Source: Bacillota bacterium
GTDB lineage: Bacteria > Bacillota > Clostridia > Christensenellales > Pumilibacteraceae
DNA length: 35,871 bases
Assembly: GCA_009787385.1 (NCBI GenBank)
Contig: WRGC01000017.1
Coordinates: 1-35,871, forward strand
Direction: 5' to 3'
Positions 27,077 through 35,871 of the stretch are shown piece after piece (within the stretch, counting starts at the first letter, position 1; each line of letters opens with the position of its first letter). The translations under genes were made by a program, and so were the position numbers. Under the pieces are notes generated by a model that was given only the letters and a program-made list of their open reading frames with translations, did no database searches and was not told the origin of the DNA.

Positions 27077-28762
27077 TTATAAACTTTGTTTATAATTGTC
27101 ACACCACTCTTTCATTTCTTTAGCCGTTTCCAATGCTTGTTTTGATATATTTATTCCACCCGTTAGACGGGCTATCTCTTGTATAAGTTGTTCACCTTTT
27201 ATATAATTAACTTTAGTTGTGGTAGTATCTTGATTAGATGATTTGGTTATTAGCAAGTTGTAATCAGCAAAGCTAACTATTTGTGGTAGATGAGATATAC
27301 AAATTACTTGGGTATGTTTAGATATCTTAGCCAACTTCTTGGCTACTTCTTGTCCTATTACTCCACTTATTCCAGCATCTATCTCATCAAATATTAATGT
27401 ATTAATATTATATTTAGACGATGTAATAGTCTTTAGACATAACATAAATCTAGACATTTCTCCACCAGAAGCAATTTTTGATAGTGGCTTTAGTGGATGT
27501 CCTTTGTTTGTACTAAGATAAAATTCTATAGTATCCAAACCTAATTGTGAGAAGTTTACATTATATTTTGAAAGTATTTCATCAAATTTTATTTCAAACA
27601 TGCTATCCTTCATTCCTAATTCAGCAAGTTCATGAATGATTTTTTGTGAAATTTGTACAGCAATTTCTCTACGAATTTGAGATAAATTTATACTCAAATT
27701 ATACAAATTTTCACTCAAGTAATTGCATTGTTTTTGTAATTTTTCATTTATACTATCTGCATTTTCTAAGAGTTTGTATCTTTCTATACATTCATTTAAA
27801 AAAAATTTACATTGTTTATAATCTCCGTATTTGCGTTTTATATTTCTAATGATTTCCAAACGCTTTTCTATATCATCAATTTCTTTAGGGTTAAAGTCTA
27901 GCTCTTTAAAACTATCTCCTAGAGTTTCAGTGATATCTATAATTTCTAAACGAACTGAATCCAATCTATCTAATATAGATTGATTGTCTAATATAGTATT
28001 TAGATAATTAATATTTGGTTTGATTGATGATAGTTTAGATAATATACTATCATCATTTTTATCTAGTGTTTCTAATATAGATGATAAATTATTCTTTATT
28101 TTTTGACTGGATAAAATTATTTTTCGTTTGTCTATTAATTGTTGTTCTTCTTCTTGTTTTATATCAGCATTTTGTATTTCATCTATTTGAAACTTTAGCA
28201 TTTCCAACTCTCTTAGTCTCTTAGAAGCATCTCCTAAATCCTGAATTTGTTTCAAAATTTGCTTATATTCTTTATATTCGTTGGATATTCTTAATTTTAA
28301 TTGTTGACTATTTTCATCTAAAAAACTATCCAATATATCTAACTGTTCTGATTTTTTATTGAAGCTTAAATATTGATTTTGTCCATATATATCTACGAGT
28401 GTACTAGTAATAGATTTTAACATTGAAGGTGTTGCATTTTGCCCATTTATCTTTATTTCATTTTTTCCAGAATTATTGAATTTTCGTTTAACAATAATTT
28501 GTTCACTATCTTCAAAACCTAATTCTATAAGAACTTTGCTACAAATTGTATTAGTGTCAAATACTCCCTCCACAAATCCAGTGGTTTTGTCATGCTTAAG
28601 TAGAGACTTATCATATTTTCCCCCCAAAAGCAAAAAAAGACTATCTACTATGATAGACTTCCCCGCACCTGTTTCACCACTAATAACAATAAAGTTGGAA
28701 TCAAATTCTATCTCCAACTCATCTATGAGCGCAATATTTTGTATGTGTATTTTTTGCAACAT
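27077..28762 (-). CDS. recN: DNA repair protein RecN
   Basis: This 561-residue SMC-like ATPase acts in double-strand break repair. The N-terminus has Walker A GETGAGKS (29-36). The middle is a coiled-coil region (about 150-380). The C-terminus has the ABC signature ASGGEMSRFML and Walker B LIFDEIDAGISG, then the His-switch region ICISHLPQI. Length is normal. It starts 5 bases after argR, the classic nadK-argR-recN order of Bacillota, and lacks its own Shine-Dalgarno sequence, so coupling is likely. Confidence 0.97.
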   Translation of the reverse strand: MLQKIHIQNIALIDELEIEFDSNFIVISGETGAGKSIIVDSLFLLLGGKYDKSLLKHDKTTGFVEGVFDTNTICSKVLIELGFEDSEQIIVKRKFNNSGKNEIKINGQNATPSMLKSITSTLVDIYGQNQYLSFNKKSEQLDILDSFLDENSQQLKLRISNEYKEYKQILKQIQDLGDASKRLRELEMLKFQIDEIQNADIKQEEEQQLIDKRKIILSSQKIKNNLSSILETLDKNDDSILSKLSSIKPNINYLNTILDNQSILDRLDSVRLEIIDITETLGDSFKELDFNPKEIDDIEKRLEIIRNIKRKYGDYKQCKFFLNECIERYKLLENADSINEKLQKQCNYLSENLYNLSINLSQIRREIAVQISQKIIHELAELGMKDSMFEIKFDEILSKYNVNFSQLGLDTIEFYLSTNKGHPLKPLSKIASGGEMSRFMLCLKTITSSKYNINTLIFDEIDAGISGVIGQEVAKKLAKISKHTQVICISHLPQIVSFADYNLLITKSSNQDTTTTKVNYIKGEQLIQEIARLTGGINISKQALETAKEMKEWCDNYKQSL

Positions 28763-28767
28763 ATATT

Positions 28768-29217
28768 TTAGTCAGTTATTATTTGTTCTATTATTTGAAT
28801 TAATCCTTGTCCATCTTCTACTTCTCTTACTATTACAAAGACTGTATCTATCCCTGCTATGCAACCAACTATGCCGCAATGGTTGAGTTGTTCAATCATT
28901 GCAGAAGCGGCGTGTGCCATGCCATTTAAAGTCTTCAAAACTATAGTATTTCCTACTTGTTCGTACGATACCATAGCAGTTTTAAAGATATCTTTAATTT
29001 TGTTGAGCATAACTGATTTATCAACATCTCTTGTATATCTCAACTTGTCGCCATAAGGAATTTTTATAAGTCCTAAATCTTTTATATCTCTTGACACTGT
29101 AGCTTGAGTAATTTTAAATCCACTTGCTTTTAAAAATACAGCAATTTCATCTTGTGTGTATATTGGAGTTTTTTCAATAACTTCCAATATTTTAGCTTGT
29201 CTAAAGTGTCTACTCAT
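28768..29217 (-). CDS. argR: ArgR/AhrC-family transcriptional regulator
   Basis: This 149-residue protein has the winged-helix DNA-binding domain (TQDEIAVFLKASGFKITQAT, then VSRDIKDLGLIKI) and the C-terminal oligomerisation/arginine-binding domain. The arginine-binding signature is normally GDDT; here it is GIDT (residues 122-125), so the first Asp is Ile123. That may change ligand response. No arginine biosynthesis gene is in the window. It lies 5 bases after nadK and 5 before recN. Confidence 0.92.
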   Translation of the reverse strand: MSRHFRQAKILEVIEKTPIYTQDEIAVFLKASGFKITQATVSRDIKDLGLIKIPYGDKLRYTRDVDKSVMLNKIKDIFKTAMVSYEQVGNTIVLKTLNGMAHAASAMIEQLNHCGIVGCIAGIDTVFVIVREVEDGQGLIQIIEQIITD

Positions 29218-29222
29218 AATAA

Positions 29223-30026
29223 TTATGGATTCTTTAATTTTTTTGCTAGTTTGGTATAAAAGTTGTCACAACCTTTGATTTTTACGAATCTAGCTTTCTT
29301 TGAAGATAATTTGAGTTCTGTAGGACAAGTACAATTCATACTACCTACAACCTTACCATCTACTATTATGTCTGCTGTAGCATGGCTAGATAGAGCAACT
29401 TGTACCATATTGTGGTCACCCACTATTAGTGGTCTAGATCTCAAAGTATGTGCATTTACGGGCGTCAATGCTAGTACAGGAGTTTTTGGATTAATTATTG
29501 AACCACCACAAGACAAAGAATAAGCAGTAGAACCAGTTGGAGTTGCCACTATAAATCCATCACCGACATAACTGTCTACCAATATATCAGAGAGAGTCAA
29601 CTGAACATTGATAAGTCTAGTAGTGTTTCTAAAGAACAGTACTTCATTTAGAGCTGTGTATGTTATTCCATTTATATTTAGTTCAATCAAAGATCTATTT
29701 TCTAAAGAATATTCTCCTTGTTTTAATACATTGAGTGCGTATTCTAGATTACTAAATTCCACTTCTGTCAAAAATCCTAAGTTGCCTATATTGATGCCAA
29801 AAATGGGAATATCGTATTTAATACAATTTTCAATAGAGTGCAAAATTGTGCCATCACCTCCAAGAGTTATTACAATTGTATCGCAATTATCTTTTATTGG
29901 GGCAATTAAACTTGGATCTTTAACTACGGTATAGATTATTTTATGTTTTTCTAATTCCGTCATCACAATTTCTGCTTTTTCCATATTAGCGTCTTTGTGA
30001 GGATTCGTATATAACAGTATATTCAT
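29223..30026 (-). CDS. nadK: NAD kinase
   Basis: This 267-residue enzyme phosphorylates NAD to NADP. It has the GGDG motif (56-59), NIGNLGFLTE, and the signature ATPTGSTAYSLSCGGSII. Length is normal. GGGAG lies upstream of ATG 30026. It leads the nadK-argR-recN set. Confidence 0.96.
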   Translation of the reverse strand: MNILLYTNPHKDANMEKAEIVMTELEKHKIIYTVVKDPSLIAPIKDNCDTIVITLGGDGTILHSIENCIKYDIPIFGINIGNLGFLTEVEFSNLEYALNVLKQGEYSLENRSLIELNINGITYTALNEVLFFRNTTRLINVQLTLSDILVDSYVGDGFIVATPTGSTAYSLSCGGSIINPKTPVLALTPVNAHTLRSRPLIVGDHNMVQVALSSHATADIIVDGKVVGSMNCTCPTELKLSSKKARFVKIKGCDNFYTKLAKKLKNP

Positions 30027-30070
30027 GATAAGGTATCTCCCGTGATGGGAATAGTAATTATAACTATATT

Positions 30071-30601
30071 TTACAGTATTATTGGATTATTTACAAACAA
30101 CCATTCTACCCAACTTTCCTTTATACCTTGCACAATGGTATCATAAACTATAGTATCTTTAAAGTAGTGTAAAAGAGCAAAGAATATTAGTGCTAATCCT
30201 ACAAAGAATAACACATTAGCAAATGCACCACACAAGCGACTCACAAATCTTAATACAAACACTTTGCTATTGTCATGTATCTTAAAAAAATTAATAAGAA
30301 AAATTTTAATTATTGTTAGGGCTAAAAAAAATAAAACATAGAATATAATAGTTTCAAGTGGAATATTCCGTAATATTTCAAATCTATTTCCAAGTTCTAC
30401 TTGTATATTATTTAGCAAGTCTTGTACTTGTGGTATGCCTCTAATAAGACCACCAAACATTATTGCTAAGCAAATATTTATAGCTATTCCAAATATTCCT
30501 GATTTATATACTTGCAAAACTTTTCCCATACCCATATAGTATCCAAATACAAATACCATGGCAAGCAATATAATTGCATAAATAGAAACAATCATAGACA
30601 T
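30071..30601 (-). CDS. CvpA-like small membrane protein
   Basis: This 176-residue protein has about four hydrophobic spans (about 4-25, 30-50, 84-105 and 128-150). The layout and the segment FVLRFVSRLCGAFANVLFFVGLALIFF recall the CvpA/colicin V production family, which is often found near DNA-repair genes. The match is loose and no function can be assigned. It is 44 bases upstream of nadK and probably in the same transcript. Confidence 0.55.
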   Translation of the reverse strand: MSMIVSIYAIILLAMVFVFGYYMGMGKVLQVYKSGIFGIAINICLAIMFGGLIRGIPQVQDLLNNIQVELGNRFEILRNIPLETIIFYVLFFLALTIIKIFLINFFKIHDNSKVFVLRFVSRLCGAFANVLFFVGLALIFFALLHYFKDTIVYDTIVQGIKESWVEWLFVNNPIIL

Positions 30602-30672
30602 CTCCTTATGTACTTTCTATAAAATACATACTAGTAGATAAACTGAATAGATTTTTTTTACAAATTAAAGAA

Positions 30673-31908
30673 TTAACTTACTTTTTTTCTAAGCATATCT
30701 CCCTTTCTCAATAAGACATCAGTATAAAGTTTAATATGCTGTTGTACTTGATTGGCTACAGTTATTTGACTATCAAACATATCAGTCATTTTGTCTACCA
30801 AGATTTTTGTGTTGTGTGTATTATTTGGTGACACTACTTCTAACTCATCACCTTGTATCCATTTGTTGCGATGTTCTACAATTGGAATTCCATTTTGATT
30901 ATCCAATACTATTGCAACTACATCATATTGTGATTTAGAATTTGATTCTGTATAATTAAAGTCTTGGTCACTGTGTCTACCAAAATATAACCCTGTAGAA
31001 TATCCTCTAGAGTGTATTTTGTTTATCTCATCAAGTATACTCTCATCCATTGGAGAATTAGGATTTTTTATTAAAAAATCAACGGCACGACGATAGGCAT
31101 TTGTAACTGAACCTGTATAATACTGTGATTTTGAACGCCCTTCTATTTTAAAGCTCACAACACCCGCCTTAATAAGTTTGTCTAAGTGTGCAATCATACA
31201 TAAATCTTTACTATTAAATATATAACTTCCTCTTTCATCTTCATTTACAATCATTTCTTCACCTGTTTTAGAATCTTTAATGGTATATTCCCATCTACAC
31301 GAATGATTGCATGCTCCTTTATTGGATTGTCTAGATGAGCTATAGTTGCTTAATAGGCATCTTCCACTATAAGCCATACACATTGCACCATGTACAAATG
31401 TCTCTATTTCTACATTGTCAGGTATACTTTGACGAAGTTCTTCAATCTCAATCAACCTAAGTTCTCTAGCTGGAATAATTCGCTTAGCTCCCATCTCAAT
31501 CCATGCTTTTGCAGTATATTTATTAGTAATATTAGCTTGTGTTGATACATGCAAATCTACTTTTGGAGCATATTCTTTAGCTAAACCAAATATCCCCATA
31601 TCAGATATAATAAGTCCATCTACTCCTATAGTATTGATAAATTTTAAATATTCAGGCAATTGCAAAAAGTCATTGTTGTGAGCTACTATATTGAGAGTTA
31701 CATAAACTTTTCTACTCAAACTGTGAGCATAATTTACAGCTATTTCAAGTTCTTGTCTATCAAAATTGTCAGTAGAAGTTCTAAGTCCATACTTTCTTCC
31801 TGCCAAATATACGGCATCTGCACCAAAATGCATTGCACTATAAAACTTAGCTATATTTCCTGCAGGTGACAATACCTCAGGTATAATAGTCTTGGTTGTT
31901 GTCGTCAT
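30673..31908 (-). CDS. U32 family peptidase-like protein (TrhP/YrrO type)
   Basis: This 411-residue protein begins PEVLSPAGN and contains GADAVYLAG and the U32 signature ETFVHGAMCMAYSGRCLLS, followed by the Cys-rich ACNHSCRWEY. Members of this group (TrhP and relatives) act in prephenate-dependent tRNA uridine hydroxylation with Fe-S clusters, rather than as true peptidases. The exact member is inferred. The -10 box of its promoter ends 9 bases before ATG 31908 and there is no Shine-Dalgarno sequence, so the mRNA appears leaderless. Confidence 0.88.
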   Translation of the reverse strand: MTTTTKTIIPEVLSPAGNIAKFYSAMHFGADAVYLAGRKYGLRTSTDNFDRQELEIAVNYAHSLSRKVYVTLNIVAHNNDFLQLPEYLKFINTIGVDGLIISDMGIFGLAKEYAPKVDLHVSTQANITNKYTAKAWIEMGAKRIIPARELRLIEIEELRQSIPDNVEIETFVHGAMCMAYSGRCLLSNYSSSRQSNKGACNHSCRWEYTIKDSKTGEEMIVNEDERGSYIFNSKDLCMIAHLDKLIKAGVVSFKIEGRSKSQYYTGSVTNAYRRAVDFLIKNPNSPMDESILDEINKIHSRGYSTGLYFGRHSDQDFNYTESNSKSQYDVVAIVLDNQNGIPIVEHRNKWIQGDELEVVSPNNTHNTKILVDKMTDMFDSQITVANQVQQHIKLYTDVLLRKGDMLRKKVS

Positions 31909-31916
31909 TGTATTTT

Positions 31917-31945
31917 ATTGTACCATAAATTAGTACAATTGTAAA
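31917..31945 (-). promoter_or_regulatory. Promoter of the U32 gene with overlapping dyad
   Basis: TTTACA (31945-31940), a 17-base spacer and TACAAT (31922-31917) form a good promoter whose expected start site is within a few bases of the ATG. A dyad ATTGTAC-N9-GTACAAT (31917-31923 and 31933-31939) covers the -10 box and spacer and could be an operator. Confidence 0.65.
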
Positions 31946-31995
31946 GTGTACTTAATTGAAATTAAATAACAAATTTTTGCATTAGTAATATAATC

Positions 31996-32035
31996 AAAAA
32001 ATTATCTCACAATTATTATGGTGAGATAATTTTTT
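31996..32035. terminator. Terminator after the nitroreductase gene
   Basis: A perfect 15-bp stem (31996-32010 with 32021-32035) with a 10-base loop and A/T tracts on both ends lies 29 bases past the nitroreductase stop. On the minus strand it ends in a T-run and should stop that transcript before the U32 promoter. Confidence 0.8.
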
Positions 32036-32063
32036 GTATTTTATATAAATATTGTTATGTGAA

Positions 32064-32630
32064 TCATTCTATAATTGTGTACTTATTTTTATCAATTTCA
32101 TGAGCTTTATTTTGTTGTATTCCATAACCCAATATTAGTGATACTTCACAATAGTATTCTTTTGGAAATTTTAGTAATTTTGAAAGTTCTTCGTTATGTT
32201 TGGAATCTTTAAAACACATTGATGTAAAACCACACATACAACTGTCTATTCCCAAACTTGTAGCTGCTATTGCCATAGATTGTATAGCAATGCCACTATT
32301 GATTGATTCTAGTTTACCTGTTTCTTTTGGGCGAGTTATAAATATAACAACAGGAGCATTATAAAAAATTTTGCCACCAATTTTATTTATAAATTCAAGT
32401 GTAGATTTATCAGTTAAAGTATTTAAATAATCTATAGCATACTGTTGAGCTTTGTCTAGAATATTTTTGTTTTTACAAGCAATGAAATGCCAAGATTGAC
32501 TATTATATGCAGATGGACTAGCCAATCCAGCATTGATAATTTCATCTAAATTCTTATCACTAATAATCTTGTCTTGATTAAATCCCCTACATGAAAATCT
32601 TGAGTGGATAGTTTGCAAAGTTTCATTCAT
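32064..32630 (-). CDS. Nitroreductase family protein
   Basis: This 188-residue protein is an FMN-dependent oxidoreductase of the nitroreductase fold. The N-terminus has the flavin-binding RFSCRGF and SPSAYNSQSWHF. Later come INSGIAIQSMAIAATSLGI and LILGYG, all typical. The natural substrate cannot be told from sequence. AAGGAA lies upstream of ATG 32630, 28 bases after ruvA. Confidence 0.9.
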   Translation of the reverse strand: MNETLQTIHSRFSCRGFNQDKIISDKNLDEIINAGLASPSAYNSQSWHFIACKNKNILDKAQQYAIDYLNTLTDKSTLEFINKIGGKIFYNAPVVIFITRPKETGKLESINSGIAIQSMAIAATSLGIDSCMCGFTSMCFKDSKHNEELSKLLKFPKEYYCEVSLILGYGIQQNKAHEIDKNKYTIIE

Positions 32631-32658
32631 ATGTTTTATTTCCTTATTTTATAATTAC

Positions 32659-33246
32659 TTATCTTTTTCTTAATGCTAATCCAATTATATCTTCTGCACC
32701 CATATTGTCACTGATAGATACATTATCCAACATTGTTCTAACTTCTGTATTTTTAAAGCCAAGAGATAGTAGTGCTGCTTGTGCTTCTTTGAGTTGTGAA
32801 TTAATCCCACTAATATTAGTACTAGTTGTCAAATTTAATATGTCATCTTTTTCAACTTTATCTTTTAATTCTAATAATATTCTTTCAGCAGTTTTTTTTC
32901 CTATACCCTTAATTTTTGAAAAAGCACTAACATTTTGTTTTACTACAGATACAGCCAACTCTTGCAATGATAAGTTGCTCAAAATATTGATAGCTGTTTT
33001 GTTACCTACTCCATTTATAGAAACTAAATTTAAAAACATTGTTTTTTCCCTAATGTCCACAAAACCAAATAGACTCATATCATCTTCTTTAACAGCTAAA
33101 TACACATAGACAGTAGTAGTTTTGCCAATCTCACATTTACTAATACATTGTAGTGTAGAATTTATTTCATATCCTATACCGTTACACTCTAAAATAATTG
33201 TATTTAGTTGAATATCTATTACTATCCCTTTAATATAATTGTACAC
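32659..33246 (-). CDS. ruvA: Holliday junction branch migration protein RuvA
   Basis: This 195-residue protein binds Holliday junctions and guides RuvB. It has the N-terminal OB fold (YIKGIVIDI...NGIGYEI), two helix-hairpin-helix motifs (NGVGNKTA and KGIGKKTAERI) and the C-terminal domain III (EAQAALLSLGF). Length is normal. The start is GTG 33246 with AAGGAG just upstream. No ruvB follows; the next gene is a nitroreductase. Confidence 0.95.
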   Translation of the reverse strand: MYNYIKGIVIDIQLNTIILECNGIGYEINSTLQCISKCEIGKTTTVYVYLAVKEDDMSLFGFVDIREKTMFLNLVSINGVGNKTAINILSNLSLQELAVSVVKQNVSAFSKIKGIGKKTAERILLELKDKVEKDDILNLTTSTNISGINSQLKEAQAALLSLGFKNTEVRTMLDNVSISDNMGAEDIIGLALRKR

Positions 33247-33297
33247 TATTTCTCCTTAAATTGATATAAGTTTGGATAATTTAAAAATAAAGTTCTA

Positions 33298-34500
33298 TTA
33301 TTCGTTCCATATTTTTCTACCAATCAAAATTGTTTTTAATCTATCTGTTTGAAGTTGTATGTTAAAAATTGGCAATACTGCTGTTACATGGACAAATAAT
33401 CCTATTAAAGTAAGAAGTATAATCAAGAATGAATAACTATTTTCATAAGTACTGAGAAGCAAACCTATTGTAAATCCTATACTCATTGCAATTAATCTTA
33501 CAAAATTATTTAGATGTCTAATTAATTGGGTATGAGTTTGATTGTTGTTGAATAGTTTTATATGATTAGGGAAATATTTTTCATTTTCAAATACCTTATG
33601 TTTTTGTTGTTTATAATACATGTCTGAAAGTAATATTACACATAAATCTAAAATGGTATAAAAAACTATAAAGCACAAACTAGATATAATTGAAATGAGT
33701 TTTATTATTGAAGAATAATCTATACTGTCTCTAGCAAAAAAACAAATAATTCCAGCAAATAGGTTAGTTGCAAACATGCTAAACACTAAAAAATTACGAA
33801 TTGTAGAAAGTTTTATTGTTTTCTTCATACATTCTTGCAATGGATAAACATATGATAGGTATTCTTTGGATAGTGCTATTGTGGTCACTATATCTCCATC
33901 TTCTATAAGCAAATTTTGTCCTTGTTCTAAAATATTTCTCTTAATACTTGTTACAAAATGTAGTATTTGTGTACCAAATTCTTTTTCTTGATTGTACTGA
34001 AATACTTCAAATCCAAAGATAATAATTACTATACTTATTAAAGATATTACCATGGTTACAATTCTTACATTTATCCCTATTCCATTATGCAACAACATTA
34101 CTAAATTTCCAATTCCTACTATACAAATAATTGTTGCTAATGCAATGATTTTAAAAATTAGCAATTGAAACATATTTGTATAAAATGATTTATACTTTTC
34201 ACAAAGTTGTAATGATAATATATCTTGTTGTAATGTTTTATTGTTTTTGCGTATTTTTTCTATACTTCCATAAAACATACATTGTATTATACATATTATA
34301 GTAGCACTACATAAAATAATAAAAAAGTTGATATAATAAAACTCAACTTCTAAATTCAAAAAAAATTGTGGTACTATATTAAAAACCAATAAAAACCAAA
34401 ATACATCTTCAAATACAAATCTCAATTTTTGCATAGATTTGATTTTAATTTGTAAATGTGGATCGTAAGTAATATAGTAATAAGGGATAATATTTCTCAT
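33298..34500 (-). CDS. Unrecognised multi-spanning membrane protein
   Basis: I do not recognise this 400-residue protein. It has about eight hydrophobic spans in four pairs (about 32-78, 118-165, 225-285, 335-385) separated by Lys/Asn/Gln-rich loops. The largest loop (about 165-225) contains a possible helical stretch EQGQNLLIEDGDIVTTIALS. No transport, enzyme or channel motif is seen. It lies 51 bases upstream of ruvA and downstream of a hairpin that follows the aminopeptidase gene. Lineage-restricted origin is possible. Confidence 0.6.
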   Translation of the reverse strand: MRNIIPYYYITYDPHLQIKIKSMQKLRFVFEDVFWFLLVFNIVPQFFLNLEVEFYYINFFIILCSATIICIIQCMFYGSIEKIRKNNKTLQQDILSLQLCEKYKSFYTNMFQLLIFKIIALATIICIVGIGNLVMLLHNGIGINVRIVTMVISLISIVIIIFGFEVFQYNQEKEFGTQILHFVTSIKRNILEQGQNLLIEDGDIVTTIALSKEYLSYVYPLQECMKKTIKLSTIRNFLVFSMFATNLFAGIICFFARDSIDYSSIIKLISIISSLCFIVFYTILDLCVILLSDMYYKQQKHKVFENEKYFPNHIKLFNNNQTHTQLIRHLNNFVRLIAMSIGFTIGLLLSTYENSYSFLIILLTLIGLFVHVTAVLPIFNIQLQTDRLKTILIGRKIWNE

Positions 34501-34527
34501 TTATATTTTTTAGTTTTAAATTTAGAA

Positions 34528-34564
34528 TATCAATAAATATAAAGCTATTTTATATTTATTGATA
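34528..34564 (-). terminator. A/T-rich hairpin after the aminopeptidase gene
   Basis: A perfect 16-bp stem (34528-34543 with 34549-34564) with a 5-base loop lies 14 bases past the aminopeptidase stop. It has almost no G or C and no strong U-run, so it may stabilise the mRNA end or terminate weakly. Confidence 0.55.
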
Positions 34565-34577
34565 CCTATGTTTAGAT

Positions 34578-35693
34578 TTATTTAAGATTTTGTGGATTTA
34601 AAGATTCCAATTCTTTGATTACAAACATACCGTTCTTACGAATTAATTTATCATCAAAAAATATTTCTCCACCACCAAATTCAGGAGTTTGTACTAAAAC
34701 TAAATCCCAGTGTATTGCACTCTTATTGCCATTTGGAGCTTCATCATAGCACTGCCCAGGTGTAAAGTGTATGCTACCACTAATCTTTTCATCAAACAAG
34801 ATATCTCCACATGGTTTAGTGATAAATGGATTTACACCAATTGCAAATTCACCTACATATTTTGCACCCTCATCTGTATCAAATATTTTATTAATTCGTT
34901 CGTTGTCATTAGATGTGGCTTTTATAATCTTTCCATCTTTAAATGTAAGAGTCACATTTTCATGTTTGAATCCATTGTGGTTAGAAGGTACATTGTATGA
35001 AATTATTCCATTTACACTATTTCGTATAGGAGCGGTGTATACTTCACCATCAGGGATATTATGTCTACCAGCACACTTGATAGATGGAATATCTTTGATG
35101 CTAAATGTAAGATCTGTATTTGGAGCTTTAATTTGAACTTTATCAGTTTTGTTCATCAATTGTTGTAATGAATCCATTGCTTTATCCATTTTAGAATAAT
35201 CTAGGTTGCATACATTAAAATAATAATCTTCAAAAGCATCTGTACTAGTATTCATCATTTGAGCAAAAGATGGGCTTGGATATCTCAAAATACACCATCT
35301 AGTTTTTTTGACTCTAATTTGACTGTGTACGGGGTGGCTGTAGTGTTTTGAGAAAGTACTCATATTTCCGCCCGGAACATCGCTTGTCTCATAAGTATTG
35401 TTCGCACCTCTAATACCGATATAACATTGCATATCTTCCATACGAGGTTGATTGTATGAACGCCAAGCTTCGGCATATTCAGGAGTAATCCCCATCAAAA
35501 TTTCTCGCTGTATCCTGCTATCAGATAATTGTACAAATGGATAACCACCAACTGCATAAATTTCCTTAATTAGACAGTTAACTAGCTGATAGTCTATATC
35601 ACTAGCTTCTATAAGAACTTTGTCACCCTTTTTTACTTTTGTACTATAATTTACCAAATTGTGTGCTAATTTGGTTATTCGTGGATCTATCAT
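34578..35693 (-). CDS. M29 family aminopeptidase
   Basis: This 371-residue metallopeptidase removes N-terminal residues from peptides. The M29 metal-ligand segments are all present in order: HNIPDGEVYTAP, YVGEFAIGVN, SGSIHFTPGQCYDE and SAIHWDLV. Length is close to that of other members (about 370-410). AAGGAG lies 11 bases before ATG 35693, and a near-consensus promoter is just upstream. It is likely transcribed alone. Confidence 0.93.
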   Translation of the reverse strand: MIDPRITKLAHNLVNYSTKVKKGDKVLIEASDIDYQLVNCLIKEIYAVGGYPFVQLSDSRIQREILMGITPEYAEAWRSYNQPRMEDMQCYIGIRGANNTYETSDVPGGNMSTFSKHYSHPVHSQIRVKKTRWCILRYPSPSFAQMMNTSTDAFEDYYFNVCNLDYSKMDKAMDSLQQLMNKTDKVQIKAPNTDLTFSIKDIPSIKCAGRHNIPDGEVYTAPIRNSVNGIISYNVPSNHNGFKHENVTLTFKDGKIIKATSNDNERINKIFDTDEGAKYVGEFAIGVNPFITKPCGDILFDEKISGSIHFTPGQCYDEAPNGNKSAIHWDLVLVQTPEFGGGEIFFDDKLIRKNGMFVIKELESLNPQNLK

Positions 35694-35726
35694 GTTTAAC
35701 TATACTCCTTATGTCAATATGTTGTT

Positions 35727-35755
35727 ATTGTAGCATCTTTGTATGTTAGTGTCAA
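35727..35755 (-). promoter_or_regulatory. Near-consensus promoter of the aminopeptidase gene
   Basis: TTGACA (35755-35750), a 17-base spacer and TACAAT (35732-35727) on the minus strand form the best promoter in the window, giving a leader of about 30 bases to ATG 35693. Confidence 0.85.
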
Positions 35756-35787
35756 GTGTTGTGGTATATGAGAAGTGGACTAATTAG

Positions 35788-35871
35788 ATGAATAAGAAAT
35801 CTAAGATAGAGAATTTCCATTCAATTTTTTTAGAAGTGCTAGGTTTATATTTGTTAATAAAATTAAGTTTA
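35788..35871 (+). CDS. Possible start of a gene running off the window
   Basis: An ATG at 35788 opens a frame of 28 codons without a stop to the end of the window (MNKKSKIENFHSIFLEVLGL...). It begins basic and turns hydrophobic. There is no strong ribosome binding site and the product is not recognised, so it may be chance. Confidence 0.25.
   Translation, partial: MNKKSKIENFHSIFLEVLGLYLLIKLSL

Overview
The window is strongly AT-rich and uses the standard genetic code (TGA is a real stop at 13405-13407). Gene content and order point to a low-GC Gram-positive (Bacillota), most likely an uncultured Clostridia-type lineage. The markers are a DnaD-like/DnaI primosome pair, rpsF-ssb-rpsR, nadK-argR-recN, der and plsY, a DacF-type carboxypeptidase, and an F-type ATP synthase operon in the order atpBEFHAGDC. 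No sporulation, tRNA, rRNA or insertion-sequence gene was found. The species cannot be named from the sequence.

Layout. Positions 1-3630 hold a 7-bp tandem repeat and three neighbouring minus-strand genes, each broken in a different way. They are a DEDDh exonuclease (8-bp tandem duplication), a superfamily 1 helicase with a C-terminal RecB-like nuclease domain (in-frame TAA), and an unrecognised protein (one-base loss in an A-run). Several hairpins separate this decaying block from the ATP synthase operon (3629-10036, minus). The operon carries two oddities: atpH keeps only the C-terminal domain of the delta subunit, and a textbook intrinsic terminator sits between atpH and atpA. A DUF2130 coiled-coil protein (10266-11693) follows. 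Its last residues match the tail of the broken unknown gene.

Positions 11926-14313 (plus strand) carry the DnaD-like/DnaI helicase-loading pair. Positions 14416-35693 are mostly minus-strand housekeeping genes: dacF; rpsF-ssb-rpsR-secG from a clear promoter at 17406-17434; a QueG-like Fe-S protein with tilS; a trmN6-like methyltransferase; metK; a YwaF-like membrane protein; holA; plsY; der; recN-argR-nadK with a membrane protein; a U32 peptidase whose mRNA looks leaderless; a nitroreductase; ruvA; an orphan multi-spanning membrane protein; and an M29 aminopeptidase with a near-consensus promoter. A LysM protein (25844-26953) stands alone on the plus strand.

Most of the window is core metabolism, translation, replication and repair. 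The points that need a second look are the eroded nuclease/helicase block, the shared C-terminal tail, the minimal delta subunit with the intra-operon terminator, and a few conserved proteins missing expected residues (ArgR-like, QueG-like). No intact, clearly new multi-gene system was recognised. The best candidate is the broken block at 192-3461.
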